Positions 28,051 to 38,085 of a stretch of 64,000 nucleotides of DNA are shown here, piece after piece; the stretch's first letter is position 1, and each line of letters starts with the position of its first letter. A program made the position numbers and the translations under genes. The notes under the pieces were generated by a model that saw only the letters and a program-made list of their open reading frames with translations, was not told the DNA's origin and did no database searches. The stretch comes from Pacificibacter marinus (GTDB lineage Bacteria; Pseudomonadota; Alphaproteobacteria; Rhodobacterales; Rhodobacteraceae): contig NZ_FNZV01000003.1 of NCBI RefSeq assembly GCF_900109555.1, positions 1 to 64,000 of the forward strand, read 5' to 3'.

Positions 28051-28776
28051 ATGGCGCACAGCCCCGCAGACAGGCGTTTCGCAATGGACCAAGCAATCTT
28101 AGATGGAGACCCGCCCGTGGCGGTGCTTTTGCGGCGCTCAGCGCGCGCACGTCGACTGTCGTTGCGTGTGTCTCGTTTGGATGGGCGTGTAACGCTGTCT
28201 TTGCCGCCTCGTGCCAGCGAACGCGCCGCTTTGGCGTTTCTACATGAAAAGGAAAGTTGGATTCGCGCCAATCTTGCTGACGTGCCGCAAGATCGTGTTG
28301 CGGCTCTTGGGGTCGCCATTCCGTTCTTGGGTCAAGACAGGATTGTGGTGGCCGGAACTGGGCGTGCCGCACGTGCTGAAGGCGATGTTTTGGTGGTCCC
28401 GAGCGCGGCGCATATGGTTGGGGTGCGGCTTGAGGCCTTTTTGAAGCTTCAGGCCAAAACGCGTTTGCGCGCGGCCTCTGATAAATACGCGCAGGCGCTT
28501 GGTACAGATTACGGTCGTTTGACTATTCGCGATACTCGGTCTCGTTGGGGATCCTGCACCAGCGATGGCAATCTTATGTATTCTTGGCGGCTTGTAATGG
28601 CCCCTGCGCCAGTGCTTGATTACGTTGCTGCCCATGAAGTTGCGCACCGTCTTGAGATGAACCACTCCAATCGATTTTGGGCGCATGTCGAACGCGTGTG
28701 TCCCGAATATGCCACGCACCGAGATTGGTTGCGTACCGAGGGGCAGGGGTTGCATGCGTGGCGGTTTAAAGATTAG
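28051..28776 (+). CDS. YgjP-like (M48-type, DUF45) metallopeptidase
   Basis: A 241-residue protein of the YgjP/SprT-like family. The zinc motif HEVAH is at about residue 195, followed by a third ligand in MNHSNRFW, the family signature. The central segment TIRDTRSRWGSCTSDGNLMYSWRL is diagnostic. The start is uncertain: ATG at 28051 or the in-frame ATG at 28084 (MDQAILDGD), neither with a strong ribosome site. The substrate is unknown. It is divergent from the FYDLN gene, and the 159-bp spacer should hold both promoters. Confidence 0.85.
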   Translation: MAHSPADRRFAMDQAILDGDPPVAVLLRRSARARRLSLRVSRLDGRVTLSLPPRASERAALAFLHEKESWIRANLADVPQDRVAALGVAIPFLGQDRIVVAGTGRAARAEGDVLVVPSAAHMVGVRLEAFLKLQAKTRLRAASDKYAQALGTDYGRLTIRDTRSRWGSCTSDGNLMYSWRLVMAPAPVLDYVAAHEVAHRLEMNHSNRFWAHVERVCPEYATHRDWLRTEGQGLHAWRFKD

Positions 28777-28839
28777 CCAAGCTTGAACGCATTGCTTGCG
28801 ATCCAATGTTTCGCTTCAACAATTGACCTTTCCTATTTT

Positions 28840-28849
28840 TGTGATCACA
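28840..28849. promoter_or_regulatory. TGTGATCACA palindrome upstream of gntR-type gene
   Basis: A perfect 10-bp palindrome in the context TTTTTGTGATCACATT, ending 8 bases before the GntR-type ATG. The same element stands in front of sucC and sdhC. Its position on or near the transcription start fits autorepression by the GntR-family product. Confidence 0.55.
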
Positions 28850-28857
28850 TTAGCGCC

Positions 28858-29526
28858 ATGATACCACAGACCCCCATACATCAACCACCCAAAGTGGGGG
28901 ATACCGCGACCTCTGCCCATGATCGTGTGTACCGGACGTTGCGCACGCAAATCATGCATGGTGAGTTTCGCCCCGGACAGTCCATGACCCTGCGTGGGAT
29001 TGGTAAAACTTTTGGTGTGTCTATGACGCCTGCGCGCGAAGCTGTGCGGCGCCTTGTTGCAGAGGGAGGCTTGTCTTTGTCGTCTTCTGGCCGTGTCGCA
29101 ACGCCAGAACTGTCAAGTGAACGTATCGAAGAACTGGCATCCTTGCGGGCGCTTTTAGAGCCAGAGCTGGCCTCGCGCGCTTTACCTCGCGCGCACCTTG
29201 CACTGATAGACCGGCTACAAGCCATCAACGCTACTATTGCGGAATGCGCTGCCAAACACGATGATGTGGGGTACATTCGCACCAATCTCGAATTTCATCG
29301 GACCCTATATCTACGCGCCCAAGCGCCTGCGATGCTGGCCCTAACTGAAACTGTTTGGCTGCAATTGGGGCCGACTATGCGCGCGCTGTATGCACGGCTC
29401 AATCGTACTGAAGTGCCGCACAATCACCGGCTTATTGTGTCTGCGTTGCGCGCGGGGGATGAACCCAGTTTGCGCCTTGCGCTGCGCTCTGATGTGACCC
29501 AAGGGCTGCGGCTGCTTGTCGTTTAG
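28858..29526 (+). CDS. GntR family (FadR/FCD subfamily) regulator, candidate TCA-cycle regulator
   Basis: A 222-residue protein. The winged HTH is at about residues 20-85 (HDRVYRTLRTQIMHGEFRPG, then GIGKTFGVSMTPAREAVRRL). An all-helical FCD effector domain follows (SLRALLEPELASRAL; NLEFHRTLYLRA; VPHNHRLIVSALRAGD), keeping two of the usual metal-ligand His positions. FCD domains sense carboxylates. The ATG at 28858 (MIPQTPIHQ) has no ribosome site, so the mRNA may have a very short leader; the frame extends upstream to 28783 without homology. The TGTGATCACA element just upstream recurs before sucC and sdhC, so I infer control of the TCA cycle. The ligand is unknown. Confidence 0.85.
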   Translation: MIPQTPIHQPPKVGDTATSAHDRVYRTLRTQIMHGEFRPGQSMTLRGIGKTFGVSMTPAREAVRRLVAEGGLSLSSSGRVATPELSSERIEELASLRALLEPELASRALPRAHLALIDRLQAINATIAECAAKHDDVGYIRTNLEFHRTLYLRAQAPAMLALTETVWLQLGPTMRALYARLNRTEVPHNHRLIVSALRAGDEPSLRLALRSDVTQGLRLLVV

Positions 29527-29576
29527 CCCTAAATTTTTCGCCCTAAACCGATACCCCCTAGGTAAAATGAGACCCC

Positions 29577-30056
29577 ATGGACAACGCACGCTTTCTTGAA
29601 ATGACTGAACTTATGACCCCTGAAATGGCCAACTTTTCAGGCAAAGTGCATGGCGGTGCTTTGCTTAAAATTCTCGATTTGGTCGCCTTTTCCTGTGCGT
29701 CTCGCTATTCGGCAAAATATGCAGTGACCTTGTCGGTGGATCAGGTGGTGTTCAAAGAGCCCATACATGTGGGCGAATTGGTGCATTTTCGTGCCTCTGT
29801 AAATCATGTGGGGCGCAGTTCGATGGAAATTGGCATGCGGGTCGAAGCGGAAAATATTCGCACCCGTCAAGTGCGCCACACCAACAGTTGTTATTTCACC
29901 ATGATTGCTGTGGATGATGACGGCAAACCTGTTGCTGCACCGCAGTTTCAGCCGATGACCGAACTTGATCGCAGGCGTTGGCGCGCTGCGGAATTACGCA
30001 AAGAGCTGCGCAAAGAACATGCGGCGCGGATGCAGGAAATTTCGCAACTGCCGTGA
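29577..30056 (+). CDS. Acyl-CoA thioesterase (hotdog fold, YciA-like)
   Basis: A 159-residue single hotdog-domain enzyme. The helix motif SGKVHGGALLKILDLVAF supplies the usual catalytic Asp region, followed by YAVTLSVDQVVFKEPIHVGE and a conserved NSCYFTMIAVDDDGKP segment. It hydrolyses acyl-CoA to free acid and CoA in the cytosol; chain length is not readable. It stands alone, 50 bp after the GntR gene on the same strand, and is followed by a bidirectional terminator shared with lpd. Confidence 0.9.
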   Translation: MDNARFLEMTELMTPEMANFSGKVHGGALLKILDLVAFSCASRYSAKYAVTLSVDQVVFKEPIHVGELVHFRASVNHVGRSSMEIGMRVEAENIRTRQVRHTNSCYFTMIAVDDDGKPVAAPQFQPMTELDRRRWRAAELRKELRKEHAARMQEISQLP

Positions 30057-30085
30057 CACAACACGGCATTGTAAGCACAGAAACA

Positions 30086-30116
30086 AAAAAGGCACCCCAA
30101 AATGAGGTGCCTTTTT
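30086..30116. terminator. Bidirectional intrinsic terminator
   Basis: A perfect 11-bp stem, AAAAAGGCACC with GGTGCCTTTTT and a 9-base loop, flanked by A and T runs. It lies between the convergent thioesterase and lpd genes, serving both. Confidence 0.88.
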
Positions 30117-30136
30117 CTATGAATATAACCAAGAGT

Positions 30137-31531
30137 TTACGCGTGGATTGGACCATCACCAAGCGCAAGCGCTGCTTCGCGTACAGCTTCGGAATAAGTC
30201 GGGTGTGCGTGACATGTCATCGCCACGTCTTGGGCAGATCCACCATATTCCATAGCCACACAAATCTCGTGGATCATGTCGCCCGCTGATGGCCCGATGA
30301 TCGCTGCGCCAAGCAGACGATCTGTGTCCGCGTCAGCGATAAGTTTCACGAAACCCTCGCCTTGGAACACAGCTTTGGCCCGCGCGTTGCCCATAAAGGA
30401 AAACTTGCCGACTTTGACTTTGCGGCCTTCCGCTTTCAACTGCGCTTCGGTTTTGCCGACGGTTGCGACCTCTGGCGATGTGTAGATCACACCTGGGATC
30501 ACGTCGTAGTTCACGTGGCCATGTTTGCCTGCAAGAACTTCTGCGACGGCCATACCTTCGTCTTCGGCTTTGTGCGCCAACATTGGCCCGACGATCGCGT
30601 CACCAATGGCGTAAATGCCCGCCACATTGGTTGCCCAATGCGCGTCGGTTTTGACCTGACCGCGCTCTGTGAATTCAACGCCAACCTCAGCCAAACCCAA
30701 GCCGTCAGTAAAGGCTTTGCGGCCTGTCGCGACCAAGACAACATCTGCGTCAAGAACGTGCTCTGACTCGTCTTTCTTGAGTTTGTACGACACTTTCGCT
30801 TTGGATTTCGTGGCTTCCACGCCTTGAACTGCAGCGCCCATAATGAAAGTAAGGCCCTGTTTTTCAAGCAGCCTTTTGAACGCGCGTTGAACATCTGCGT
30901 CCATGCCTGGGGTGATGGCATCCATGTATTCGACGACGGTCACCTCTGTGCCCAAGCGTGCGTAGACTGAACCAAGCTCAAGCCCGATGACGCCTGCGCC
31001 GATCACGGTCATTTTCTTTGGCACTTTCGGCAACTCAAGCGCGCCTGTGCTGTCGACCACAACGCCTGCGTCATTGTCCACTGTGATGCCTGGCAGCGAT
31101 GAAGGAACGGAACCTGATGCGATAACGATATTTTTCGCGTCATGGATGTCGTCGCCTACTTTGACTTTGCCCGCAACAGGGATCGAAGCCCAGCCTTTGA
31201 TCCAGTCGATCTTGTTCTTTTTAAACAAGAATTCGATGCCGCCGGTGTTTTGGCCAACAACGTCATCTTTGTAGGCTTTCATCTGGGGCCAGTCGACGGA
31301 TGGCGATTTGCCTTTGAGACCCATTTTCGCAAAGTTGTGCTCTGCTTCATGCAAGTGATGCGTCGCGTTGAGCAGCGCTTTGGAGGGGATACAGCCCACG
31401 TTGAGGCATGTCCCGCCAAGGGTGTCGCGGCCTTCAACAACTGCCGTTTTCAGGCCGAGTTGTGAACAGCGAATTGCGGACACATAGCCGCCAGGGCCTG
31501 CACCGATGATGATTACGTCGTAAGAAGCCAT
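30137..31531 (-). CDS. lpd: Dihydrolipoyl dehydrogenase (E3)
   Basis: A 464-residue FAD/NAD oxidoreductase. It has the FAD motif [17 protein letters not shown] at the N-terminus, the redox disulphide [16 protein letters not shown], the NAD-binding [19 protein letters not shown], and the C-terminal active-site His in [15 protein letters not shown]. It reoxidises dihydrolipoamide of 2-oxoglutarate dehydrogenase (SucAB upstream). The ATG at 31531 (MASYDVII) has AGGA before it; the upstream in-frame start at 31564 is less likely. It is the last gene of the suc cluster, ending at a strong terminator. Confidence 0.95.
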   Translation of the reverse strand: MASYDVIIIGAGPGGYVSAIRCSQLGLKTAVVEGRDTLGGTCLNVGCIPSKALLNATHHLHEAEHNFAKMGLKGKSPSVDWPQMKAYKDDVVGQNTGGIEFLFKKNKIDWIKGWASIPVAGKVKVGDDIHDAKNIVIASGSVPSSLPGITVDNDAGVVVDSTGALELPKVPKKMTVIGAGVIGLELGSVYARLGTEVTVVEYMDAITPGMDADVQRAFKRLLEKQGLTFIMGAAVQGVEATKSKAKVSYKLKKDESEHVLDADVVLVATGRKAFTDGLGLAEVGVEFTERGQVKTDAHWATNVAGIYAIGDAIVGPMLAHKAEDEGMAVAEVLAGKHGHVNYDVIPGVIYTSPEVATVGKTEAQLKAEGRKVKVGKFSFMGNARAKAVFQGEGFVKLIADADTDRLLGAAIIGPSAGDMIHEICVAMEYGGSAQDVAMTCHAHPTYSEAVREAALALGDGPIHA

Positions 31532-31567
31532 TGGGGTCCTCAATTCTTGTTGTGACTGTGACAAGCC

Positions 31568-32437
31568 CTATTGGGCGTTTGCCTGTGTTGAAGTTGGTGT
31601 ATCAACCCCGAAGGCTCGGTTCAATACATTGGATAATTCGCCAATCTCGCGCAGGTGAAAGGCGACGGGATGCCTTTTGTAATCATGCGGAACAAGCATG
31701 ACGTTCGAACAGTCTTCGACGCGCTGCATTTGCTGAGTGTCGAAGGGATTGTGTTCGGCGTAGTGAAGTTCGGCTTTTCCCGCGAAAGGTTCATCGCGCA
31801 ATAGGGGCAACAGATCGTTGCTGGGATCATTGAGATCAAAACCAATTTCCCAAGGTTTCTGCCCCGCGAATTTCACAACAGATCGCCTGTTTACTAGGGT
31901 TTGCGCACCAAATGTGACGATGCCGTCAGCTTTAAGTTGATGCCCAAGATACAGCGCCATATAGCCGCCCGCACTGGCACCAATGAAGTGCCATGGACGT
32001 GGCATATCTTTGAGAAAATCACCCATCCATGTGACTGTTTCAGCACGGTTTTCGGTGATACCCAAGAGGCCGCGTTGATACCAGACTTGTTCGTAGTCCT
32101 TGAGAAAAACTTGGTTCATTTGCGCGCTTTCCAGAACGCGGGAGAATTCGCGTTTGGGGGCCGCGGGGCCGTTTAAAAGACTGCCAAGACTGATGATTGT
32201 GCCTTGAGGTGCCTCGACGATTTTACGCTCGACAGGCATGAATGGTGCAATTGCGGGGTCTTCGGAAAAGCCGCCGTAAGCATTAGACAATAGCGCTTGA
32301 GTCGTGAGGCGCATGGCGCGCTCTTTCTCAAAACTCTTGAACGCTCCCTCGAAATCTTGAGGGGCATGGGGTTGCCTAAACACGTCCACCTTTCGGCTCT
32401 CCTTGGTCTTTTTTTGCGGTCTGATAACAATCGGCAC
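31568..32437 (-). CDS. Predicted alpha/beta hydrolase in suc-lpd cluster
   Basis: The nucleophile elbow FIGASAGGYMALYLG (Ser about 155, GxSxG) and the preceding YEQVWYQRGLLGITENRAETV support an alpha/beta hydrolase fold in this 289-residue protein. A C-terminal LVPHDYKRHPVAFHLREIG offers a possible catalytic His. There is no signal peptide. The start shown is GTG without a ribosome site; an internal ATG at 32312 (MRLTTQ) is possible. It lies between sucB and lpd on the same strand, 36 bp before lpd. I do not recognise a specific function, and the location may simply be co-transcription with TCA genes. Confidence 0.65.
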   Translation of the reverse strand: MPIVIRPQKKTKESRKVDVFRQPHAPQDFEGAFKSFEKERAMRLTTQALLSNAYGGFSEDPAIAPFMPVERKIVEAPQGTIISLGSLLNGPAAPKREFSRVLESAQMNQVFLKDYEQVWYQRGLLGITENRAETVTWMGDFLKDMPRPWHFIGASAGGYMALYLGHQLKADGIVTFGAQTLVNRRSVVKFAGQKPWEIGFDLNDPSNDLLPLLRDEPFAGKAELHYAEHNPFDTQQMQRVEDCSNVMLVPHDYKRHPVAFHLREIGELSNVLNRAFGVDTPTSTQANAQ

Positions 32438-32568
32438 TTGGTCTGCGCAGGGTCTGCTATGTGTCGGTTATCTGTATGTCATCTATTTTAGTTGGAATTC
32501 TAGGCGATGACTGTCGCGCTTTTGCTCTAGGCGGTCTCTGGCGCGGTGTTGATCGCATGGATGGATAG

Positions 32569-32586
32569 GAGGCCGCGAACGGCCCC
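32569..32586 (-). terminator. Hairpin with TTCG tetraloop after sucB
   Basis: Read on the minus strand, GGGGCCG pairs with CGGCCTC around a TTCG loop, about 20 bp after the sucB stop. No T-run follows, so it may protect the sucAB transcript end or cause partial termination. Confidence 0.4.
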
Positions 32587-32607
32587 CTAAAACTGGAGTG
32601 TGTTGTC

Positions 32608-34092
32608 TTACAGATCCATCAACAAACGACGTGGATCTTCCAGCGCTTCTTTGACGCGCACGAGGAAGGTCACGGCACCTTTGCCGTCAACGATGCGGTG
32701 ATCGTAGGACAGGGCAAGGTACATCATCGGGCGGATCACAACTTGACCTTTGATCGCCATGGGGCGGTCTTGGATTTTGTGCATGCCGAGGATGCCGGAC
32801 TGTGGAGGGTTCAAGATCGGTGAAGACATCAACGACCCGTAAACTCCACCGTTAGAGATGGTGAATGTCCCGCCTTGCATTTCTGCCATAGACAGTTTGC
32901 CGTCACGCGCACGTGCACCTTTTTCAGCGATCGCTTTTTCAATACCCGCGAAAGACATCTGATCGGCGTCACGGATCACAGGAACAACAAGCCCCTGAGG
33001 TGTGCCAGCGGCGATGCCCATGTTAACGTAGTTTTTGTAAACCACATCTGTGCCGTCAATTTCGGCGTTCACTTCGGGCACTTCGTTCAAAGCGTGAATA
33101 CAAGCTTTGGTGAAGAAGGACATAAAGCCCAATTTCACGCCGTGTTTTTTCAAGAACAGGTCTTTGTATTCATTCCGCAGCGCCATGACTTCGGTCATGT
33201 CGACTTCGTTGTAGGTGGTCAGCATCGCGGCAGTGTTTTGCGATTCTTTCAAACGGCGCGCAATCGTCTGGCGCAGTTTGGTCATTTTTACACGCTCTTC
33301 GCGGGCAGCATCTTGAGGTGCTGATGCGGCACGCGGGGCGGCAGCGGCTGCGGGGGCTGCTTTCGGGGCAGCCATCGCTTTGAGCACATCGTCTTTCATG
33401 ATGCGACCATCTTTGCCTGTGCCTGAAACAGACGCGGCATCGACACCGTTTTCAGCCATCAGTTTGTTGGCTGATGGGGCGTTTTCAATGTCTTTGCCTG
33501 TGGATGCGGCGGGGGCTGCAGTTGCAGCAGCGGCAGGCGCGGCAGCAGATGCGCCTGAGCCAGATGAGATGACCGCAAGTTTGGCAGAGGCATCAACAGT
33601 TGCGCCCTCGGCCGCGACGATTGCAGTCAATGTGCCAGCCGCAGGGGAGGGCACTTCGACAGAGACTTTGTCGGTTTCAAGTTCGCACAGCATTTCGTCT
33701 TGCGCGACTGTGTCACCCACGGCTTTGAACCATGTGGCCACTGTGGCCTCGGTCACGGATTCGCCAAGCGTTGGCACCATAACGTCAACATCAGCGCCGC
33801 CAGTGGCAGGGGCTTGGGTCGGGGCAGATGCGGCTGGTGCAGGTGCTTCGCCTGAACCAGCGTTCAAGGTGGCGAGCAGGGCATCAACGCCAACTGTTTC
33901 ACCTTCGGCGACGATGATTTCGCCGAGTGTGCCCGCAGCAGGTGAGGGCACTTCGACAGTCACTTTATCGGTTTCGAGTTCGCAAAGCATTTCATCAACG
34001 GCAACGGCATCGCCTGGTTTTTTGAACCAAGTTGCAACAGTGGCCTCGGTGACGCTTTCGCCTAGGGTTGGAACGCGGACTTCAACAGACAT
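32608..34092 (-). CDS. sucB: 2-Oxoglutarate dehydrogenase E2 (dihydrolipoyl succinyltransferase), two lipoyl domains
   Basis: A 494-residue acyltransferase. Two tandem lipoyl domains carry lipoyl-Lys at about 43 and 142 ([11 protein letters not shown] and [11 protein letters not shown]), each followed by an Ala/Pro linker. A peripheral-subunit-binding domain follows ([20 protein letters not shown]). The C-terminal catalytic domain ends with [16 protein letters not shown], the active-site His/Asp motif. E. coli SucB has a single lipoyl domain and is about 405 residues. It transfers succinyl groups to CoA in the 2-oxoglutarate dehydrogenase complex. It starts 4 bp after sucA. Confidence 0.96.
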   Translation of the reverse strand: MSVEVRVPTLGESVTEATVATWFKKPGDAVAVDEMLCELETDKVTVEVPSPAAGTLGEIIVAEGETVGVDALLATLNAGSGEAPAPAASAPTQAPATGGADVDVMVPTLGESVTEATVATWFKAVGDTVAQDEMLCELETDKVSVEVPSPAAGTLTAIVAAEGATVDASAKLAVISSGSGASAAAPAAAATAAPAASTGKDIENAPSANKLMAENGVDAASVSGTGKDGRIMKDDVLKAMAAPKAAPAAAAAPRAASAPQDAAREERVKMTKLRQTIARRLKESQNTAAMLTTYNEVDMTEVMALRNEYKDLFLKKHGVKLGFMSFFTKACIHALNEVPEVNAEIDGTDVVYKNYVNMGIAAGTPQGLVVPVIRDADQMSFAGIEKAIAEKGARARDGKLSMAEMQGGTFTISNGGVYGSLMSSPILNPPQSGILGMHKIQDRPMAIKGQVVIRPMMYLALSYDHRIVDGKGAVTFLVRVKEALEDPRRLLMDL

Positions 34093-34096
34093 GGGA

Positions 34097-37060
34097 TTAC
34101 CCTTCGATATTCAGCGCGTCGTTCACGAGCGCCAGTTGTTGTGCTTTGTGTTGGGATGCGAGGCCAGTGGCGGGCGACGCGGAGGCGGCGCGGCCGGCAT
34201 AGACCGGACGCGTGTGTTTGGATTTGATGCGTGTGAGCACCCATTCGATGTTTGGCTCGACAAAGGTCCAGCCGCCTTGGTTTTTGGGCTCTTCTTGGCA
34301 CCAAACAACTTCGGCACCTTTGAAGCGTTCCAATTCTTTGACCATGGACAGGGCTGGGAATGGGTAGAATTGTTCAAGACGCAAGATGTAGGTGTCGTCT
34401 TTTCCAGCGGCATCGCGCGCTTCTAACAGGTCGTAGTAGACTTTGCCTGAACAGATCACGACGCGTTTGATTTTGTCGTCGGTTTTGAGCGTGATGTCGG
34501 ATTTTCCGGTGCGGTGGCCTGCATCGGCGTCATCCCAAAGAACGCGGTGGAAGGATGAGCCTTCGGTGAAGTCGGCAGCAACCGAGGTCGCAAGTTTGTG
34601 ACGCAACAGCGATTTTGGTGTCATCAAAACAAGTGGTTTGCGGAAAGACCGGTGGATTTGGCGGCGCAGGATGTGGAAGTAATTCGCCGGTGTTGTACAG
34701 TTCGCCACGATCCAGTTGTCTTGGCCACACATTTGCAAGAAACGCTCGAGGCGGGCTGAGGAGTGCTCTGGGCCTTGGCCTTCATAGCCGTGTGGCAAGA
34801 GCATCACGAGACCGGACATGCGCAACCATTTGCTTTCACCGGATGAGATGAATTGGTCGAACATGATTTGCGCGCCGTTGGCGAAATCGCCGAACTGTGC
34901 TTCCCACATGACCAGTGAGTTTGGCTCGGCCAATGAATAGCCGTATTCAAACCCCAGAACCGCATATTCAGATAGCATGGAGTCGATGACTTCGTACTGG
35001 GCCTGACCTTCGCGCACGTTGTTGAGCGGGTAGTAGCGGTCTTCGGTTTTTTGGTCGATCAGCGCCGAGTGGCGGTGCGAAAATGTGCCGCGTGTGGAAT
35101 CTTGGCCGGACAGACGTACAGGGTAGCCTTCGGTCAAAAGCGATCCGAATGCCAAAGCTTCGCCGGTCGCCCAGTCAAATCCTTTGCCCTCAGCGAACAT
35201 TTTGGATTTGGCTTCCAGTTGGCGTATCACGGTTTTGTGGACAGTGACGTTATCGGGTTTATGTGACAGCGATTTGCCAACTTCGGCCATTGTGTCAGCT
35301 GAGATAGACGTTTGACCGCGCTGATACTCTTCGCCTTCTTTGTTGATGTGCGACCAGCGTCCATCAAGCCAGTCAGCTTTGTTTGGCTTAAAGTTTTTGC
35401 CTGCTTCAAACTCATCATTCAGATGCGCTTGGAACGCGGCTTTCATGTCTTCGATTTCGCCCTCTGGGATCAGGCCGTCTTTGACCAAGCGCTCTGTGTA
35501 GAGTTGCAATGTGGTCTTGTGGCGTTTGATCGTTGTGTACATCGCCGGGTTGGTGAACATCGGCTCGTCGCCTTCGTTGTGACCAAAGCGGCGGTAACAG
35601 AAGATGTCGATGACAACGTCTTTGTGGAATTTCTGGCGGAACTCAGTCGCCACTTTCGCCGCGTGCACAACCGCTTCGGGATCGTCGCCGTTGACGTGAA
35701 AAATCGGCGCTTCAACAACCAATGCGTTGTCGGTTGGGTAAGGGGATGAGCGCGAGAAATGCGGTGCTGTTGTAAACCCGATTTGGTTGTTCACAACGAT
35801 ATGGATGGTGCCGCCTGTGCGGTGACCACGCAAGCCAGACAGACCGAAACATTCCGCCACAACACCTTGGCCCGCAAATGCAGCATCGCCGTGCAGCAAT
35901 ATTGGGATCACAGACGTGCGCTCTGGATCTTTATTTTGGTCAGTTTTCGCACGCACTTTACCAAGCACAACGGGATTCACCGCCTCAAGGTGCGAAGGGT
36001 TCGCGGTCAAGGACAGGTGCACTTCGTTGCCGTCGAATTCACGGTCAGAAGACGCGCCGAGGTGGTATTTCACATCGCCAGAACCGTCGACATCTTCGGG
36101 TTTGTAGGACCCGCCTTGGAATTCGTGGAAGATCGCGCGGAACGGTTTGGACATCACGTTGGACAGCACGCTGAGGCGACCGCGGTGCGGCATGCCGATG
36201 ATGATCTCTTTGACGCCCAAATTACCGCCGCGTTTGATGATTTGTTCCATCGCAGGGATCAAAGACTCACCGCCATCAAGACCGAAACGTTTCGTGCCCA
36301 TGTATTTGACGTGCAGGAATTTTTCAAACCCTTCGGCTTCGACCAGCTTGTTCAAAATGGCTTTGCGGCCTTCACGTGTGAACTGGATTTCTTTGCCGTA
36401 GCCTTCGATACGTTCTTTCAGCCAGCCCGCTTGTTCTGGGTCTGAAATGTGCATGTATTGCATCGCGAATGTGCCACAGTATGTGCGCTGCACAATATCC
36501 ATGATCTGACGCATAGAGGCCATTTGCAGGCCAAGCACATTGTCGATGAAAATCGGGCGATCCATGTCGGCATCTGTGAAGCCGTATGATTTTGGATCAA
36601 GCTCGGGGTGTGGTGTTTCGGCTTTCATCTTGAGCGGGTCAAGATCGGCAATCAAGTGGCCGCGAATACGGTAGGCGCGAATGATCATCAGCGCGCGGAT
36701 GGAATCCAGCACAGCGCGTTTGATTTGGTCGTCAGTGACCTCAACGCCTTTTTCAACAGCTTTGGCTTTGATTTTTTTCTCGGCTGCGGCAGGTTCTGCG
36801 GCCCATTGGCCATCCATGGCCGCTGTTAGATCGTCGTTTGGCACGGGAGGCCAATCGGCGCGACCCCATGAAGGACCAGCAGCTTCGGCTTGTGCATCAG
36901 CCGGTGCATCGCCCAAGCTTTTGAAAAACTCTCCCCAAGCAGCATCCACAGAAGATGGGTCGGTGGCGTAGCGGGCATACATCTGTTCGAGGTATTCCGC
37001 ATTGTGCCCTTGCATAAAGGAAGAGGCGTGGAGGATGTCGTTGTCGCTGTGGTCTGACAT
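34097..37060 (-). CDS. sucA: 2-Oxoglutarate dehydrogenase E1
   Basis: A 987-residue thiamine-diphosphate enzyme, decarboxylating 2-oxoglutarate and passing the succinyl group to SucB. The N-terminal E2-interacting tail has [20 protein letters not shown]. The middle has [17 protein letters not shown], and ThDP-site residues lie around [20 protein letters not shown] and [13 protein letters not shown]. The C-terminal half has the transketolase-like [18 protein letters not shown] precedes the ATG. It lies 136 bp after sucD with a hairpin between, so expression may be adjusted there, and 4 bp before sucB. Confidence 0.97.
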   Translation of the reverse strand: MSDHSDNDILHASSFMQGHNAEYLEQMYARYATDPSSVDAAWGEFFKSLGDAPADAQAEAAGPSWGRADWPPVPNDDLTAAMDGQWAAEPAAAEKKIKAKAVEKGVEVTDDQIKRAVLDSIRALMIIRAYRIRGHLIADLDPLKMKAETPHPELDPKSYGFTDADMDRPIFIDNVLGLQMASMRQIMDIVQRTYCGTFAMQYMHISDPEQAGWLKERIEGYGKEIQFTREGRKAILNKLVEAEGFEKFLHVKYMGTKRFGLDGGESLIPAMEQIIKRGGNLGVKEIIIGMPHRGRLSVLSNVMSKPFRAIFHEFQGGSYKPEDVDGSGDVKYHLGASSDREFDGNEVHLSLTANPSHLEAVNPVVLGKVRAKTDQNKDPERTSVIPILLHGDAAFAGQGVVAECFGLSGLRGHRTGGTIHIVVNNQIGFTTAPHFSRSSPYPTDNALVVEAPIFHVNGDDPEAVVHAAKVATEFRQKFHKDVVIDIFCYRRFGHNEGDEPMFTNPAMYTTIKRHKTTLQLYTERLVKDGLIPEGEIEDMKAAFQAHLNDEFEAGKNFKPNKADWLDGRWSHINKEGEEYQRGQTSISADTMAEVGKSLSHKPDNVTVHKTVIRQLEAKSKMFAEGKGFDWATGEALAFGSLLTEGYPVRLSGQDSTRGTFSHRHSALIDQKTEDRYYPLNNVREGQAQYEVIDSMLSEYAVLGFEYGYSLAEPNSLVMWEAQFGDFANGAQIMFDQFISSGESKWLRMSGLVMLLPHGYEGQGPEHSSARLERFLQMCGQDNWIVANCTTPANYFHILRRQIHRSFRKPLVLMTPKSLLRHKLATSVAADFTEGSSFHRVLWDDADAGHRTGKSDITLKTDDKIKRVVICSGKVYYDLLEARDAAGKDDTYILRLEQFYPFPALSMVKELERFKGAEVVWCQEEPKNQGGWTFVEPNIEWVLTRIKSKHTRPVYAGRAASASPATGLASQHKAQQLALVNDALNIEG

Positions 37061-37143
37061 GAGGGTGACCTTGGGTTGGGTATCGGTGCGGGTTTCGGTA
37101 TCGTTTGGCTCACACGTAAATGCGTGCCATCTTATATGGGTAA

Positions 37144-37172
37144 GCCTGCGCCCTTAAGTGAGGGGCGCAGGC
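37144..37172 (-). other. Intercistronic hairpin between sucD and sucA
   Basis: A perfect 10-bp stem (GCCTGCGCCC / GGGCGCAGGC, 9-base loop) in the 136-bp gap. It lacks a T-run on the minus strand. It could be a partial terminator or an RNA processing/stability element setting the SucCD to SucAB ratio. Confidence 0.5.
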
Positions 37173-37196
37173 ACTATTTTGGCTCAAAGCCAATGC

Positions 37197-38081
37197 TTAG
37201 GCTTTGATTGCTGCCATAACAGCTTCGCCGAGTGTCGCAGGGCTGTCTGCCACAACGATACCAGCGGATTTCATAGCTTCGATTTTGCTTTCCGCATCAC
37301 CTTTACCACCAGCAACAATCGCGCCAGCGTGGCCCATACGACGGCCGGGAGGAGCTGTGCGACCAGCGATAAAGCCAGCTGTTGGTTTCCAACGGCCTTT
37401 TTTGCGCTGCTCTGCGAGGAATTCAGCTGCTTCTTCTTCTGCGGAGCCGCCGATTTCGCCGATCATGATGATGGACTGCGTTTCGTCATCGTTGAGGAAC
37501 ATGTCCAAGATGTCGATGTGCTCTGACCCTTTGATGGGGTCGCCGCCGATGCCCACAGCTGTGGATTGGCCAAGGCCCAGATCAGATGTCTGTTTCACAG
37601 CTTCGTATGTGAGCGTACCTGAACGGGACACAACGCCAACAGACCCACGGTTGTGGATGTGGCCCGGCATGATGCCGATTTTACAGGCGTCAGGTGTGAT
37701 AACACCTGGGCAGTTTGGTCCGATGAGACGTGATTTGGAGCCTTCCAAAGCGCGTTTCACTTTCATCATATCGAGAACTGGGATGCCCTCAGTGATACAG
37801 ATGATCAATTCCATTTCAGCGTCGATCGCCTCAAGGATTGAATCGGCTGCAAAGGGGGGAGGCACGTAGATCACAGAAGCATTTGCTTCTGTCACGTGGC
37901 GTGCTTCGTGGACAGAGTTGAACACTGGCAGGTCAAGGTGGGTCATGCCGCCTTTGCCGGGTGTTACGCCGCCAACCATTTTGGTGCCGTAAGCAATCGC
38001 TTGCTCTGAGTGGAATGTGCCTTGTGAGCCAGTGAGGCCCTGACAGATAACGCGGGTGTTTTCGTCTACGAGAATGGCCAT
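37197..38081 (-). CDS. sucD: Succinyl-CoA synthetase alpha subunit
   Basis: A 294-residue subunit carrying the CoA-binding Rossmann domain ([22 protein letters not shown]) and the phospho-histidine loop in [18 protein letters not shown]. With SucC it converts succinyl-CoA to succinate, making ATP or GTP. The length equals the family's usual size. It starts 4 bp after sucC and is followed by a hairpin. Confidence 0.97.
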   Translation of the reverse strand: MAILVDENTRVICQGLTGSQGTFHSEQAIAYGTKMVGGVTPGKGGMTHLDLPVFNSVHEARHVTEANASVIYVPPPFAADSILEAIDAEMELIICITEGIPVLDMMKVKRALEGSKSRLIGPNCPGVITPDACKIGIMPGHIHNRGSVGVVSRSGTLTYEAVKQTSDLGLGQSTAVGIGGDPIKGSEHIDILDMFLNDDETQSIIMIGEIGGSAEEEAAEFLAEQRKKGRWKPTAGFIAGRTAPPGRRMGHAGAIVAGGKGDAESKIEAMKSAGIVVADSPATLGEAVMAAIKA

Positions 38082-38085
38082 GGTA

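Noticed and set aside
33380-34426. 348-codon frame antisense to sucB
   Set aside because: Ala/Ser/Thr-rich mirror of the lipoyl-domain and linker codons; a typical shadow frame of a high-codon-bias gene.
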